Source of the DNA: Thalassomonas sp. RHCl1
GTDB taxonomy: Bacteria; Pseudomonadota; Gammaproteobacteria; Enterobacterales; Alteromonadaceae
Reading direction: 5' to 3'
NCBI RefSeq assembly: GCF_947387555.1
Contig: NZ_CANDNZ010000009.1
Location: 1 to 64,000, forward strand
Length of the DNA: 64,000 nucleotides
Both the position numbers and the translations under genes were made by a program. Below the pieces are notes generated by a model that was not told the DNA's origin, did not search any database, and saw only the letters and a program-made list of their open reading frames with translations. This document shows, one piece after another, positions 54,678 to 64,000 of this stretch; the first letter of the stretch is position 1, and each line of letters starts with the position of its first letter.

Positions 54678-56083
54678 TGATGAAACACACCTTATTAGCG
54701 GTTAGTGAATTTACCGGCCGGCGCGAGCGTTTTTTTGAGCAGATGCCGGATAACAGTGTCGCACTTTTTGCTGCTGCCGAAGAAGTGACCCGCAGCAACG
54801 ATACCGAATATCCGTTTTGCCAGAATAAAAACTTTTACTACCTGACCGGCTTTAATGAACCGGACGCCTTGTTGCTGCTTATCAAGCAAAAAGAAGCAGA
54901 CGAGCTTGTCTGTCAGTCGGTATTGTTTTGCCGGGAGAAAAACCCGATGCAGGAAATCTGGCACGGCCGGCGCATTGGTCCTGAGCAGGCGTCAGGGGAA
55001 TACGGTTTTGATGCCAGTTTTGCCTGTGAAGAAATTGATGAGTTAGTACCTAAATACCTTGAAGATAAAGCGCAACTGCTGTTTTGTCAGGGGGCGGATG
55101 AAAAATTTGACCGCCGGGTGCTTAACTGGAACAGCCAGGTAAAAGCTAAAGTCAGGCAGGGGGGCAAGGCCCCGGGTGTGTTGATTGATTGCAGCGCTAT
55201 TATTGATGAAATGCGTTTGATTAAATCGCCGGACGAACTTGATATCATGCGTCAGGTCAACCGCATCAGCGGTCAGGCGCATCAAAGGGCGATGGAGAAA
55301 ACCCGTCCGGGTAAATTTGAATACCAGATTGAAGCCGAACTGTTGCATGAATTTGCCCGCCACGGCGCCCGTCATCCGGCCTACGGCTCTATTGTTGCCG
55401 GCGGCGATAATGCCAATATCCTGCATTACACCGACAATAACGATATCTTAAAAAATAATGAACTGTTATTGATCGATGCCGGCGGTGAGCTGGCCGGTTA
55501 TGCTGCCGATATTACCCGTACCTTCCCGGTAAACGGCAAATTTACCCCGGAGCAAAAGGCCATTTACCAGCTGGTGCTTGATGCCCAGGAGCTGGCGATT
55601 GAAGCCATTGCCCCGGGGAAAACCCTGGCTTACCTTAACGAAATCACCTGTGAATTTTTGACCCGGGGACTACACCAGTTAGGTATTTTAACCGGTGACT
55701 TGGATGAACTGATTGCTGCCCGTGCATGTAAAAAATACTTTATCCATGGCCTCGGCCACTGGCTGGGATTAGATGTGCATGATGTCGGCGATTATCAGGT
55801 AGATAAAAAACGTCAGCAATTACGTGCTTTTGAACCGGGTATGGTGATGACCATAGAGCCTGGGCTTTATATTCCTTTGCATGATGTTAATGAAGACATT
55901 GCAACGCCGGTGGATGAGAAATGGCGCGGTATCGGTGTGCGTATCGAAGATAATATCCTGGTGACTGAAACCGGCTATGAAAACCTGACCGTCAATGCCC
56001 CGAAAGCCATAGCTGAGATCGAAGCCCTTATGTCTGAAAATGCAGGGGCTGCAGCAGATGTTACGGCTCAAAACAGCCACTAA
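54677..56083 (+). CDS. pepP: Xaa-Pro aminopeptidase
   Basis: A 468-residue proline aminopeptidase. Metal ligands of the pita-bread fold are in LLIDAGGELAGYAADITRTF, HGLGHWLGLDVHD and VMTIEPGLYIP, with a further Glu near the C-terminus. It removes N-terminal residues before proline using two Mn ions. It lies between ygfB and ubiH in the conserved cluster. The last 25 residues are a variable tail. The frame may start at either of two adjacent ATG codons. Confidence 0.96.
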   Translation: MMKHTLLAVSEFTGRRERFFEQMPDNSVALFAAAEEVTRSNDTEYPFCQNKNFYYLTGFNEPDALLLLIKQKEADELVCQSVLFCREKNPMQEIWHGRRIGPEQASGEYGFDASFACEEIDELVPKYLEDKAQLLFCQGADEKFDRRVLNWNSQVKAKVRQGGKAPGVLIDCSAIIDEMRLIKSPDELDIMRQVNRISGQAHQRAMEKTRPGKFEYQIEAELLHEFARHGARHPAYGSIVAGGDNANILHYTDNNDILKNNELLLIDAGGELAGYAADITRTFPVNGKFTPEQKAIYQLVLDAQELAIEAIAPGKTLAYLNEITCEFLTRGLHQLGILTGDLDELIAARACKKYFIHGLGHWLGLDVHDVGDYQVDKKRQQLRAFEPGMVMTIEPGLYIPLHDVNEDIATPVDEKWRGIGVRIEDNILVTETGYENLTVNAPKAIAEIEALMSENAGAAADVTAQNSH

Positions 56084-56101
56084 TTCAGCCAAGGACAGCT
56101 A

Positions 56102-57331
56102 ATGACAGACGTATTAGGCGCTAATGTCCCACTTGACGGGGAATTAAGCCATTTCGATGTGGTGATTTCCGGCGGCGGCTTATCCGGCGCGCTAATGGCG
56201 CTGAGTTTAGCCCCGTTAAAGCAGGCAAACGGTCGGCCTTTATCAATTGCCATTGTTGAAGCCAATCCCGTGGTGAAAGAGGTATCGCTGAGTTTTGACG
56301 ACAGGGTGCTGGCGCTTTCCCACGGCACCAGTGCTTATTTACAAGCGCTGGGTGCCTGGCAGTATCTGCAACAAGACGCCGAGGCAATTAAAACCATTCA
56401 TATTTCCGATCGCGGCCATTACGGCAAGGCCCGGGTGTATGCCGAAGATCACCAGGTACCGGCTTTAGGTTATGTGGTGGAAATGGCGCTGATCGGCAAG
56501 GCCCTGCTTAAGTCGCTGGAAAGTTTCAGCAATATTTGCTGGTACCGTCCCGACAGCATAGCAAAAATCCACTGGCAAACGGACAAGGTCAGCCTGGCAC
56601 TGAGCTCGGGCCAGGGCTTAACTACCAAGTTGCTGCTGGGGTGTGACGGCGGCATGTCGGCCTGTCGGGAGTTTGCCAATATCAAGGTGCGCCAGCAAAG
56701 CTATCAGCAGTCGGCGTTAATTGCCAATGTCAGCACCGCTATTCCCCATTCGGGTGTCGCTTACGAACGTTTTACCGAAACCGGGCCTATCGCCATGTTG
56801 CCTTTATCCGGCGACCGCTGTTCGCTGGTATGGACCTTAACCCCGCAGCAGGCGGAAGAAATACAGGGCCTGGATGATCAAGCGTTTAAGCGGGCACTGG
56901 AAGATGCCTTTGGCAGCTATTTAGGACAGATCACCCAAACAGGTGAGCGCTTTGTTTATCCCCTTAATCTTATCCAGGCAGAGCAGCAGGTGTATCACCG
57001 CATGGCGCTGGTGGGTAATGCCTCACATACCATACATCCGATAGCTGGACAGGGTTTTAACCTGGGGGTCAGGGATGTTGAGCAACTGGCGGCCCTGATA
57101 AAAGCGGCGCTGGAGCAAAACCAGGATATAGGTAATTTTGCCCTGTTAAGCAACTACCAGGAGCAAAGGGCGGCGGATCAGCAGCAAGTGATCACCTTAA
57201 CCGACTCTTTAGTGACGCTTTTCTCCAACCGCTTGCCGCCGTTAGTGGCGGGGCGCAATATCGGCCTTAAGGTATTAAATTATCTGTCGCCGCTGAAAAA
57301 TGCCTTTGTGCAAAAGACCATGGGTTATTAA
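56102..57331 (+). CDS. ubiH: 2-octaprenyl-6-methoxyphenol hydroxylase UbiH
   Basis: A 409-residue flavin monooxygenase with the FAD motif VVISGGGLSGALMALSL, the DG region LLGCDGGMS, and GNASHTIHPIAGQGFNLGVRD. It hydroxylates the ubiquinone ring during synthesis. It starts 18 bases after pepP, in the conserved ygfB-pepP-ubiH-ubiI order, and is probably membrane-associated. Confidence 0.95.
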   Translation: MTDVLGANVPLDGELSHFDVVISGGGLSGALMALSLAPLKQANGRPLSIAIVEANPVVKEVSLSFDDRVLALSHGTSAYLQALGAWQYLQQDAEAIKTIHISDRGHYGKARVYAEDHQVPALGYVVEMALIGKALLKSLESFSNICWYRPDSIAKIHWQTDKVSLALSSGQGLTTKLLLGCDGGMSACREFANIKVRQQSYQQSALIANVSTAIPHSGVAYERFTETGPIAMLPLSGDRCSLVWTLTPQQAEEIQGLDDQAFKRALEDAFGSYLGQITQTGERFVYPLNLIQAEQQVYHRMALVGNASHTIHPIAGQGFNLGVRDVEQLAALIKAALEQNQDIGNFALLSNYQEQRAADQQQVITLTDSLVTLFSNRLPPLVAGRNIGLKVLNYLSPLKNAFVQKTMGY

Positions 57332-57401
57332 TAAAACCCTTTATTGGCTGATAAAGCGCTGACAATAAAGGGCTTACAACAAAAAGTTTAGAGCAATAAG
57401 C

Positions 57402-58628
57402 ATGCAAAAATTTGATGTACTTATCGTCGGGGGCGGCATGGTCGGCCTGACACTGGCATTGGCTATTCGCAAGCAAAGTGATTTAACAGTCGCCCTTGCC
57501 GATACCCAGGCATTGACAGAGTTAACCGACCAGCCAGAAATCCGGGTGAGCGCCATTAACGCTGCCAGCCAGCAAATTTTTACCCGCTTAAATGTCTGGG
57601 ATGATATTGTCGGGCAAAGGTCCCAGCCTTATCATCATATGCATATCTGGGATAAGGCCGGTTATGGCAAGCTTGATTTTAACCTTGATGATGTCAGCGG
57701 CAGCAGCAAACCGGATCAGCTGGGCTGGATCATCGAAAACAAGGTGATCCGCAATGCCCTGTGGCATAAAGCCCAGATGGATGAAGGCATCAGCTTTTTT
57801 ACCGATGAAGCCATTGCCAGCATCGGGGTCGGGGAAAGTGAAGTTTTTGCCAGTTTCGGTTCAAGTATGCCGATCACTGCCAGGTTGCTGGTGGGAGCCG
57901 ATGGCGCTAATTCCTGGGTGCGCAAGCAAATCAATATGCCGATCACCTTTCGTGATTACGACCACCATGCCCTGGTGGCAACGGTGAGCTGTGAGCAGGG
58001 GCATCAGGATACCGCCTGGCAGGTTTTTCTGCCCACCGGCCCTTTGGCTTTCCTGCCCCTTTATCAGCAAAATCTATGCTCCATTGTCTGGTCGACTTCC
58101 CCCGAGGAAGCACAACGGCTGCGCGGCCTGGATAAAGTAGCCTTTGGCAAAGAAATTACCGCAGCCACCGATGGCAAGTTGGGCCGGGTAAACCTGGAAA
58201 GCGAACTGGGCTGTTATCCGCTGATGATGCGCCTGGCACAGGATTTTGTGAAAGATAAAGTGGTATTAATCGGTGATGCCGCCCACACCATACATCCGCT
58301 GGCCGGGCAGGGGGTCAACCTGGGATTGCTTGATGCCGCAGCATTAGCGCAAACCCTCACCGGGCAATTGGCAGCGGAGCAGCCAAGTCTGGATAACATC
58401 AGTAATGAAATACTGTTAAAGCAGTTTGCCCGCTGGCGTAAATCCGAAGCGGCGGAAATGATCGCGGCGATGGAGGCGATCAAGCAGCTGTTTACCCCGC
58501 AACAGGAAGTGAGCAAGCTTATTCGCGGTATCGGCATGTCTTTGCTGGATAACTTTTCCCCGGCGAAAAAGCAGTTGATCCGCCAGGCGCTGGGTTATAA
58601 AGGTAAGTTGCCCGAACTGGCTAAATAA
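57402..58628 (+). CDS. ubiI: Ubiquinone hydroxylase UbiI/VisC
   Basis: A 408-residue paralogue of UbiH with VLIVGGGMVGLTLALAI, LLVGADGANSWVRK and GDAAHTIHPLAGQGVNLGLLDA. By position and similarity it is UbiI (formerly VisC), the 2-octaprenylphenol hydroxylase. It follows ubiH by 70 bases. Two terminators follow it, so gcvT probably has its own promoter. Confidence 0.93.
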   Translation: MQKFDVLIVGGGMVGLTLALAIRKQSDLTVALADTQALTELTDQPEIRVSAINAASQQIFTRLNVWDDIVGQRSQPYHHMHIWDKAGYGKLDFNLDDVSGSSKPDQLGWIIENKVIRNALWHKAQMDEGISFFTDEAIASIGVGESEVFASFGSSMPITARLLVGADGANSWVRKQINMPITFRDYDHHALVATVSCEQGHQDTAWQVFLPTGPLAFLPLYQQNLCSIVWSTSPEEAQRLRGLDKVAFGKEITAATDGKLGRVNLESELGCYPLMMRLAQDFVKDKVVLIGDAAHTIHPLAGQGVNLGLLDAAALAQTLTGQLAAEQPSLDNISNEILLKQFARWRKSEAAEMIAAMEAIKQLFTPQQEVSKLIRGIGMSLLDNFSPAKKQLIRQALGYKGKLPELAK

Positions 58629-58650
58629 GCCGGGTAAAGTAGATGTCAGG

Positions 58651-58686
58651 ACCGGTTTTATTGCTTTAAAAACCGGTTTGTTTTTT
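58651..58686 (+). terminator. Terminator 1 after ubiI
   Basis: ACCGGTTTT (58651-58659) and AAAACCGGT (58669-58677) form a 9-bp stem, followed by TTGTTTTTT. Confidence 0.85.
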
Positions 58687-59043
58687 CTGAAAGGATCTGG
58701 CAGCAGCTTCCCTTAAAAACGAAAACCTGTGTCTGCTTAGACACAGGTTTTTTTGTTGATGCTGATCCCACAAAAACCGTCATTTATGACAGGAAATTTC
58801 CCTGTAGAATATTCTCCGGTATCGATAATTCACGCCTGCTGAAATTGAACTATATTTTTAAAATGTACCTCTTTGAAAATATAATTTGGTATTATTCAAA
58901 TAGTCGGTTTTTTATTTGAAAATTGTGGTTTTGTCTGTTGAATCACCAGTTACTCACCGCTATAATCCATGCCAACTTTGTAATTTTTCAGTTTTAATCC
59001 TAGCTTTTATCAGGATCAAAAACTCATCACCAGGTGAAACGCA
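58687..59043. other. Leader region of the gcv genes
   Basis: About 357 bases without a gene. Apart from terminator 2 it is AT-rich and should hold the gcvT promoter. I looked for the tandem glycine riboswitch known from Vibrio and did not recognise one. Confidence 0.45.
58723..58757 (+). terminator. Terminator 2 after ubiI
   Basis: AAACCTGTGTCT (58723-58734) and AGACACAGGTTT (58739-58750) form a perfect 12-bp stem with a GCTT loop and a T-run. Confidence 0.93.
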
Positions 59044-60126
59044 ATGACGAATAAAACCGTATTACATGCAAAACACGTAGCCGCCGGCGCGAAAATGGTT
59101 GATTTTCACGGCTGGGACATGCCGATTAACTATGGCTCGCAGATAGAAGAGCACCATGCCGTGCGTCAGGATGCCGGTATGTTTGATGTCTCCCACATGA
59201 CTATCGTGGATATCAAAGGCAGCGGCGTGAAGGCGTTTTTGCGTTATTTACTGGCCAATGATGTTGAAAAACTCAATGTCAGCGGTAAAGCGTTATACAC
59301 CGGCATGTTAAACCATGAAGGTGGCGTGATTGATGATTTAATTGTTTATTTCCTGGCAGATGATTTTTACCGCTTAGTGGTAAACTCCGCCACCCGTGAA
59401 AAAGATCTGGCCTGGATGAGCGAACAGTCGGCTGACTTTGACGTTACCATCACCGAGCGTCCTGAGTATGGCATGATTGCGGTACAAGGCCCTCAGGCAA
59501 AAGCTAAAGTGGCCACCATTCTTGACGCCGAGCAAACCGCTGCCGTTGACGGTATGAAGCCGTTTTTTGGCGTGCAGGCGGGTGAGTTATTTGTTGCCAC
59601 CACAGGTTATACCGGTGAAAGCGGTTATGAAATTGTTGTTCCTGAAACCATGGCAGAAGATTTATGGCAGCAATTAACCGACGCCGGTGTGCAGCCTTGT
59701 GGTTTAGGCGCACGTGATACCCTGCGTTTGGAAGCGGGCATGAATCTTTATGGCCTGGACATGGACGAAAGCGTATCGCCGCTGGCAGCCAACATGGCCT
59801 GGACCATCAGCTGGGAGCCAAGCGATCGTGACTTTATCGGCCGTAAAGCCCTTGAAGCGCAAAAAGCCGCCGGTGACCAACACAAACTGGTTGGCCTGGT
59901 ACTTGAAGAAAAAGGCGTACTGCGCAGCGGTTTAAAAGTGATGGTTAACGGTGAAGAAGGGGTGATCACCTCAGGTACTTTCTCGCCGACCTTAGGTCAC
60001 AGTATTGCCATGGCCCGGGTACCGCGCTCTATCGGCGAAACCTGCGAAGTAGAAATGCGTAAAAAACTGGTAACGGTACAGGTTATCAAGCCAAGTTTTG
60101 TTCGCAATGGCAAAAAAGTTTTCTAA
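59044..60126 (+). CDS. gcvT: Glycine cleavage system T protein (aminomethyltransferase)
   Basis: A 360-residue GcvT with [14 protein letters not shown], a folate-binding region with MFDVSHM and [14 protein letters not shown], and the family C-terminus. It releases ammonia and passes the methylene group of the H-protein intermediate to tetrahydrofolate. AGGTG precedes the start by 8 bases. It is first in gcvT-gcvH-gcvP. Confidence 0.97.
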   Translation: MTNKTVLHAKHVAAGAKMVDFHGWDMPINYGSQIEEHHAVRQDAGMFDVSHMTIVDIKGSGVKAFLRYLLANDVEKLNVSGKALYTGMLNHEGGVIDDLIVYFLADDFYRLVVNSATREKDLAWMSEQSADFDVTITERPEYGMIAVQGPQAKAKVATILDAEQTAAVDGMKPFFGVQAGELFVATTGYTGESGYEIVVPETMAEDLWQQLTDAGVQPCGLGARDTLRLEAGMNLYGLDMDESVSPLAANMAWTISWEPSDRDFIGRKALEAQKAAGDQHKLVGLVLEEKGVLRSGLKVMVNGEEGVITSGTFSPTLGHSIAMARVPRSIGETCEVEMRKKLVTVQVIKPSFVRNGKKVF

Positions 60127-60164
60127 ACTCTATTTAAACCAAATTGATAGTGTTTAATAATTAG

Positions 60165-60209
60165 CCCTGCTGTTTGTAATAGGCATAATATCAAGCCATT
60201 GCAGCAGGG
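60165..60209 (+). other. Inverted repeat between gcvT and gcvH
   Basis: CCCTGCTG (60165-60172) and CAGCAGGG (60202-60209) can pair over a 29-base loop. There is no T-run. It may affect RNA stability between the two genes. Confidence 0.5.
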
Positions 60210-60270
60210 ATAATCGGGTCCGGTTTCAAACAAAATTAACTAGCAAAGATAATAAATTAGGAACAAAAAG

Positions 60271-60660
60271 ATGAGCAACATTCCTTCAGAACTAAAATAT
60301 GCAACATCGCACGAATGGGTACGTAACGAAGGTGACGGTACGGTAACTATCGGTATTACCGAGCACGCACAAGAATTGTTAGGTGATATGGTCTTTGTTG
60401 AGTTGCCTGAAGTGGGTGAAAGCATCAGCACGGGTGACGATGTTGCCGTGGCTGAGTCGGTAAAAGCTGCTTCTGACATTTACGCGCCGATTTCTGGTGA
60501 AGTAGTTGAAGTGAATGAAGATTTAGAAGATTCACCTGAGCTGGTCAACTCAGACGCTTTTGGTGACGGCTGGATGTTTAAGGTTAAGCTTGACGATGAG
60601 TCAGAGCTGAACGACTTACTTGACGCCGAAGGTTACGCAAACTCCATCGACGAAGATTAA
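60271..60660 (+). CDS. gcvH: Glycine cleavage system H protein
   Basis: A 129-residue lipoyl carrier with [20 protein letters not shown], the lipoylated Lys in [13 protein letters not shown], and a normal C-terminus. It shuttles the aminomethyl group between GcvP and GcvT. It follows gcvT after 144 bases. A terminator-like hairpin follows it, before gcvP. Confidence 0.97.
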   Translation: MSNIPSELKYATSHEWVRNEGDGTVTIGITEHAQELLGDMVFVELPEVGESISTGDDVAVAESVKAASDIYAPISGEVVEVNEDLEDSPELVNSDAFGDGWMFKVKLDDESELNDLLDAEGYANSIDED

Positions 60661-60683
60661 TTCTTTGTTGTTAACTTAATTTC

Positions 60684-60722
60684 AAGCCCCGCACTGATCT
60701 TTGATGTCCGGGGCTTATTTTT
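60684..60722 (+). terminator. Intrinsic terminator between gcvH and gcvP
   Basis: AAGCCCCG (60684-60691) and CGGGGCTT (60709-60716) form an 8-bp GC-rich stem followed by A and a run of seven T. It should reduce readthrough into gcvP, so gcvP is either partly attenuated or has its own promoter. Confidence 0.85.
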
Positions 60723-60752
60723 TTACTGCTTGAAGTATAGGATTTGTTGTTT

Positions 60753-63641
60753 ATGACTACCCAATCCCTGTCCCAGCTGGAACAAACACAAGATTTTATT
60801 CGCCGCCATATCGGACCCGATAGCGAGCAAACCCAAGTAATGCTTAATGAAATGGGCGCCGAGTCGGTTGATGCCCTGATTGATGAAATTGTTCCCCAAA
60901 GCATACGTTTATCAGGCTTGCCTGCCATCGAAGAAAGCAAAACCGAAGTACAGGCACTGGCAGACTTAAAAGCCGTGGCAGCATTAAACCAGGTAAATAC
61001 CAGCTATATAGGTTTAGGTTATTACGGTACTTTGACCCCTAACGTGATTTTACGTAACGTGCTGGAAAACCCGGGCTGGTATACCGCTTATACCCCTTAT
61101 CAGCCGGAAATTGCCCAGGGCCGATTGGAGTCGTTATTAAACTATCAGCAAATGTGTCTGGACCTGACCGGATTGGATTTAGCAAGTGCTTCCTTACTGG
61201 ATGAAGCCACCGCCGCCGCCGAAGCCATGGCGCTGGCCAAGCGGGTGTCGAAAAACAAAAAATCTAACCTGTTCTTTATTTCAAGCGATGTTTACCCGCA
61301 AACCATAGACGTAGTGAAAACCCGTGCCGATATGTTCGGTTTTGACGTGGTGGTTGCACCTGCGGATGACGTAGTAAATCACGACGTATTTGGTGCTTTA
61401 TTGCAATACCCGAGTGCCAGCGGTGAAGTAAAAGACATCAGCGATCTGATTGCCAAGGTACATGAGAAAAAAGGTATCGTAGCCGTTGCCGCCGACATCA
61501 TGAGCTTAGTACTGCTTAAAGCGCCGGGTGAACTGGGCGCAGATGCCGTTATTGGTTCAACCCAGCGTTTTGGTGTGCCTATGGGCTACGGCGGACCACA
61601 TGCCGCCTTCTTCACTACCTCAGACAAATACAAGCGTTCACTGCCGGGCCGTATTATCGGTGTTTCTAAAGATACCCGCGGCAATGCCGCACTGCGTATG
61701 GCAATGCAAACCCGCGAGCAGCACATCCGCCGCGAAAAAGCCAATTCCAACATTTGTACTGCGCAAGTATTACTAGCCAACATGGCGGCTTTCTACGCGG
61801 TATATCACGGCCCTAAAGGCTTAAAAGTGATTGCCGAGCGTATTCACCGCTTCGCCGATATCCTGGCAACAGGTGTTAGCAGCAAAGGTTTAACGCCGCT
61901 GCACAGCACTTACTTTGATACTGTTACTTTTGATTTAGGCGCAGACAAAGACGCTGTTGTTAAGCGTGCCCTGGAAAACCAGGTTAACCTGCGCACCGAT
62001 GTTGACGGTCAGGTAAGCATCTCTATTGATGAAACCACCACCCGTGAAGACATCAACACCTTATTCGATATTTTATTGGGTGAAGGCCACGGTTTAGATG
62101 TTGCCGCATTAGACAGCGAGATTATCGCCAACGGCAGCCAGTCAATCCCGGCGTCATTAGTACGTGAGTCGGCGATACTGACCCATCCTGTGTTTAACAG
62201 CTACCACTCGGAAACCGAGATGTTACGTTACATCAAAAAGCTGGAAAACAAGGATTTGGCCCTGAACCATTCGATGATTTCACTGGGCTCCTGTACCATG
62301 AAATTAAATGCCACCGCGCAGATGATCCCGGTTTCCTGGCCTGAATTTGCCAATATGCACCCGTTTGCCCCGAAAGATCAGGCACAGGGCTATAAGCAGA
62401 TGATCGACGAGCTGGGCGACTGGCTGGTAGAGCTAACCGGTTACGACAATATTTCCATGCAGCCTAACTCGGGCGCGCAAGGGGAATACGCCGGTTTGGT
62501 AGCGATTGCCAAATATCACGAAAGCCGCGGCGAAGGACACAGAAACATCTGTTTGATCCCGTCGTCTGCCCACGGCACCAACCCGGCTTCAGCGCAAATG
62601 GTTGGCATGAAAGTGGTTGTGGTAGACTGCGACAAGCAAGGTAACGTCGATATGGACGACCTGCGCGCCAAAGCGAGTGAAATGGCGGACAGCCTGTCTT
62701 GTATCATGATCACTTACCCGTCTACCCACGGGGTATATGAAACCACGATTGCCGAAATTTGTGATGTGATTCACGAGCACGGCGGCCAGGTATACCTTGA
62801 CGGCGCCAATATGAATGCCCAGGTAGGTTTAACCTCTCCGGGTTTTATCGGCGCAGATGTATCGCACCTTAACCTGCACAAAACCTTCGCTATTCCTCAC
62901 GGTGGCGGCGGACCGGGTATGGGACCTATTGGTGTTAAGAAACACCTTGCCCCCTTCTTACCGGATCATGCCCTGGTTAATGTGGATGAAAGCACCCAAG
63001 GCAATGGCGCGGTTTCTGCGGCTCCTTACGGTAGTGCCGGTATTTTATGTATCTCTTACCTGTACATTGCTTTATTAGGCAAGCAAGGGGTAACAGACTC
63101 GACTAAGTATGCCATTACCAATGCTAACTATCTGGCCCACAAGTTAAGCCAGCATTACCCGATTTTATATACCGGGGCCAATGGGCGGGTGGCGCACGAA
63201 TGTATCGTAGACCTTCGTCCGATCAAAGAAGCTTCCGGCATTACCGAAATGGATGTTGCCAAGCGTTTGATGGATTACGGTTTTCATGCGCCGACTATGT
63301 CGTTCCCGGTTGCCGGTACCTTGATGATAGAGCCGACAGAGTCAGAAGCTAAACCTGAGCTGGACCGTTTTATTGAAGCCATGACCTGCATCCGCGATGA
63401 AATTCGCAAGGTAGAAGCCGGTGAGTGGACGCTGGAAGACAACCCGCTGCACAATGCGCCGCATACTTTAGCCGATATCACCGATACCTGGGAGCGTGGT
63501 TATTCCGTTGCCCAGGCGGTATTCCCGGTACCGGCTGCTGCGGCAAATAAGTTCTGGCCGACGGTTAACCGCATCGATGACGTGTTTGGTGACCGTAACC
63601 TGATTTGTTCTTGTCCTGCGGTTGAGACTTATAAAGATTAA
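60753..63641 (+). CDS. gcvP: Glycine dehydrogenase (decarboxylating)
   Basis: A 962-residue single-chain P protein with FIRRHIGPD at the N-terminus and the PLP lysine in [20 protein letters not shown]. It decarboxylates glycine and loads the aminomethyl group on GcvH. I chose the ATG at 60753 over a TTG at 60744 because AGGA lies 11 bases before it. A strong terminator follows, then an integron-type integrase on the other strand. Confidence 0.97.
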   Translation: MTTQSLSQLEQTQDFIRRHIGPDSEQTQVMLNEMGAESVDALIDEIVPQSIRLSGLPAIEESKTEVQALADLKAVAALNQVNTSYIGLGYYGTLTPNVILRNVLENPGWYTAYTPYQPEIAQGRLESLLNYQQMCLDLTGLDLASASLLDEATAAAEAMALAKRVSKNKKSNLFFISSDVYPQTIDVVKTRADMFGFDVVVAPADDVVNHDVFGALLQYPSASGEVKDISDLIAKVHEKKGIVAVAADIMSLVLLKAPGELGADAVIGSTQRFGVPMGYGGPHAAFFTTSDKYKRSLPGRIIGVSKDTRGNAALRMAMQTREQHIRREKANSNICTAQVLLANMAAFYAVYHGPKGLKVIAERIHRFADILATGVSSKGLTPLHSTYFDTVTFDLGADKDAVVKRALENQVNLRTDVDGQVSISIDETTTREDINTLFDILLGEGHGLDVAALDSEIIANGSQSIPASLVRESAILTHPVFNSYHSETEMLRYIKKLENKDLALNHSMISLGSCTMKLNATAQMIPVSWPEFANMHPFAPKDQAQGYKQMIDELGDWLVELTGYDNISMQPNSGAQGEYAGLVAIAKYHESRGEGHRNICLIPSSAHGTNPASAQMVGMKVVVVDCDKQGNVDMDDLRAKASEMADSLSCIMITYPSTHGVYETTIAEICDVIHEHGGQVYLDGANMNAQVGLTSPGFIGADVSHLNLHKTFAIPHGGGGPGMGPIGVKKHLAPFLPDHALVNVDESTQGNGAVSAAPYGSAGILCISYLYIALLGKQGVTDSTKYAITNANYLAHKLSQHYPILYTGANGRVAHECIVDLRPIKEASGITEMDVAKRLMDYGFHAPTMSFPVAGTLMIEPTESEAKPELDRFIEAMTCIRDEIRKVEAGEWTLEDNPLHNAPHTLADITDTWERGYSVAQAVFPVPAAAANKFWPTVNRIDDVFGDRNLICSCPAVETYKD

Positions 63642-63660
63642 TGTAAATTGATTTTTGTTG

Positions 63661-63692
63661 AGAAAAGCGAGCTTTGGCTCGCTTTTCTGTTT
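63661..63692 (+). terminator. Terminator of gcvP
   Basis: AGAAAAGCGAGC (63661-63672) and GCTCGCTTTTCT (63677-63688) form a 12-bp stem with a TTTG loop, followed by a G and T-run. Confidence 0.93.
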
Positions 63693-63722
63693 TTGAAAGA
63701 TAAGTTATCTGTGCTGTTATAT

Positions 63723-64000
63723 TCACAAGTCACTCAATGGACTGCGTACACCATTGGCTCCGGCCTGGATCACATGGGTATAAATTTGCGTGGTACGGAT
63801 ATCGACATGCCCCAATTGTTCCTGTACGGTGCGGATATCACAGCCACGCTGCAATAAATGAGTAGCAAAACTGTGGCGAAGAGTGTGGCAGCTTACACTT
63901 TTATGAATACCGGCCCTCTTGGCTGCTCTTTTAACGGCTCTTTGCAATGATCTTTCGTCAATGTGATGACGCCTGGTTACGTTATTGGCATGAGGATCCC
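63723..64000 (-). CDS. intI: Integron-type tyrosine recombinase, C-terminal part
   Basis: The last 92 or so codons of a tyrosine recombinase; the 5' part lies beyond the right edge. It matches integron integrases: [32 protein letters not shown] (catalytic Arg), [20 protein letters not shown] (catalytic His and Tyr) and a SPLSDL tail (IntI1 ends SPLD-like). IntI-type enzymes insert and remove gene cassettes at attI and attC sites. Since the gene points left, the attI site and any cassettes would lie beyond the right edge. A different chromosomal recombinase is unlikely but not excluded without the N-terminal part. Confidence 0.88.
   Translation of the reverse strand, partial: DPHANNVTRRHHIDERSLQRAVKRAAKRAGIHKSVSCHTLRHSFATHLLQRGCDIRTVQEQLGHVDIRTTQIYTHVIQAGANGVRSPLSDL

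Noticed and set aside
58629-59043. Possible glycine riboswitch before gcvT
   Set aside because: The conserved glycine aptamer core sequences were not found; the region shows two terminators and AT-rich sequence only.
1-64000. CRISPR arrays, tRNA genes, prophage or complete insertion sequences
   Set aside because: None were recognised on reading the window; the only repeated units are the two 34-bp copies near 30.25 kb and short palindromes.

Overview
The window is a chromosomal segment of a marine gammaproteobacterium, most likely of the order Alteromonadales and the Colwellia/Thalassomonas (Colwelliaceae) group. This rests on protein resemblance and conserved gene order (zapA/6S RNA/ygfB-pepP-ubiH-ubiI-gcvTHP, rsmE-gshB-yqgE-ruvX, yggS-proC-yggT, divergent purL/mltF). 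The genus is an inference, since no 16S sequence is present. The window opens in the last bases of a 5S rRNA and closes inside an integron-type integrase gene.

Layout. 0-2.4 kb: 5S tail, a SymE-like toxin gene, a YlqF/RbgA GTPase and a HIT protein. 2.4-5.5 kb: a methionine gamma-lyase gene divergent from a TyrR/PhhR-type regulator; the shared intergenic region holds a well-spaced sigma-54 promoter and three TyrR-box-like palindromes. 5.5-10 kb: a sugar-catabolism unit (Gfo/Idh/MocA dehydrogenase, TIM-barrel isomerase, MFS permease) divergent from a PAS-AraC regulator. 10-13.1 kb: a double-receiver response regulator, YciH, and a class 3 lipase gene paired with a small Ig-like-domain protein gene. 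13.5-17.2 kb: etfBA and the ETF-ubiquinone oxidoreductase gene, divergent, with a PsrA-like operator between them. 17.7-24.5 kb: secreted and envelope proteins (DUF3103-like, YggN, FapA/DUF342, CinA, DUF4097). 24.6-30.2 kb: accessory genes including an esterase, a solute-binding-like protein, a plant-type dihydrodipicolinate synthase, an RluA-family synthase, an RraB-like protein and AcpH.

30.3-36 kb: purL and mltF, then a possible 41-residue basic protein. 36.3-50.4 kb: housekeeping blocks (tadA, hemW, rdgB, eamA, yggT, proC, yggS, pilT-pilU, an AEC permease, ruvX, yqgE, gshB, rsmE, metK with a MetJ-like operator). 50.6-64 kb: murI, an MFS transporter, 6S RNA, zapA, ygfB-pepP-ubiH-ubiI, the glycine cleavage genes gcvT-gcvH-gcvP, and the C-terminal part of an IntI-like integrase.

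Working together: ETF and ETF-QO feed electrons from acyl-CoA and amino-acid dehydrogenases into the quinone pool whose synthesis uses UbiH and UbiI. The glycine cleavage system, MetK and methionine gamma-lyase link one-carbon and sulfur amino-acid metabolism. No CRISPR array, prophage or complete insertion sequence was seen. The best candidates for new biology are the sigma-54/TyrR control of methionine gamma-lyase, the lipase/partner pair, the plant-type DapA, the pseudo-receiver protein and the integron edge.
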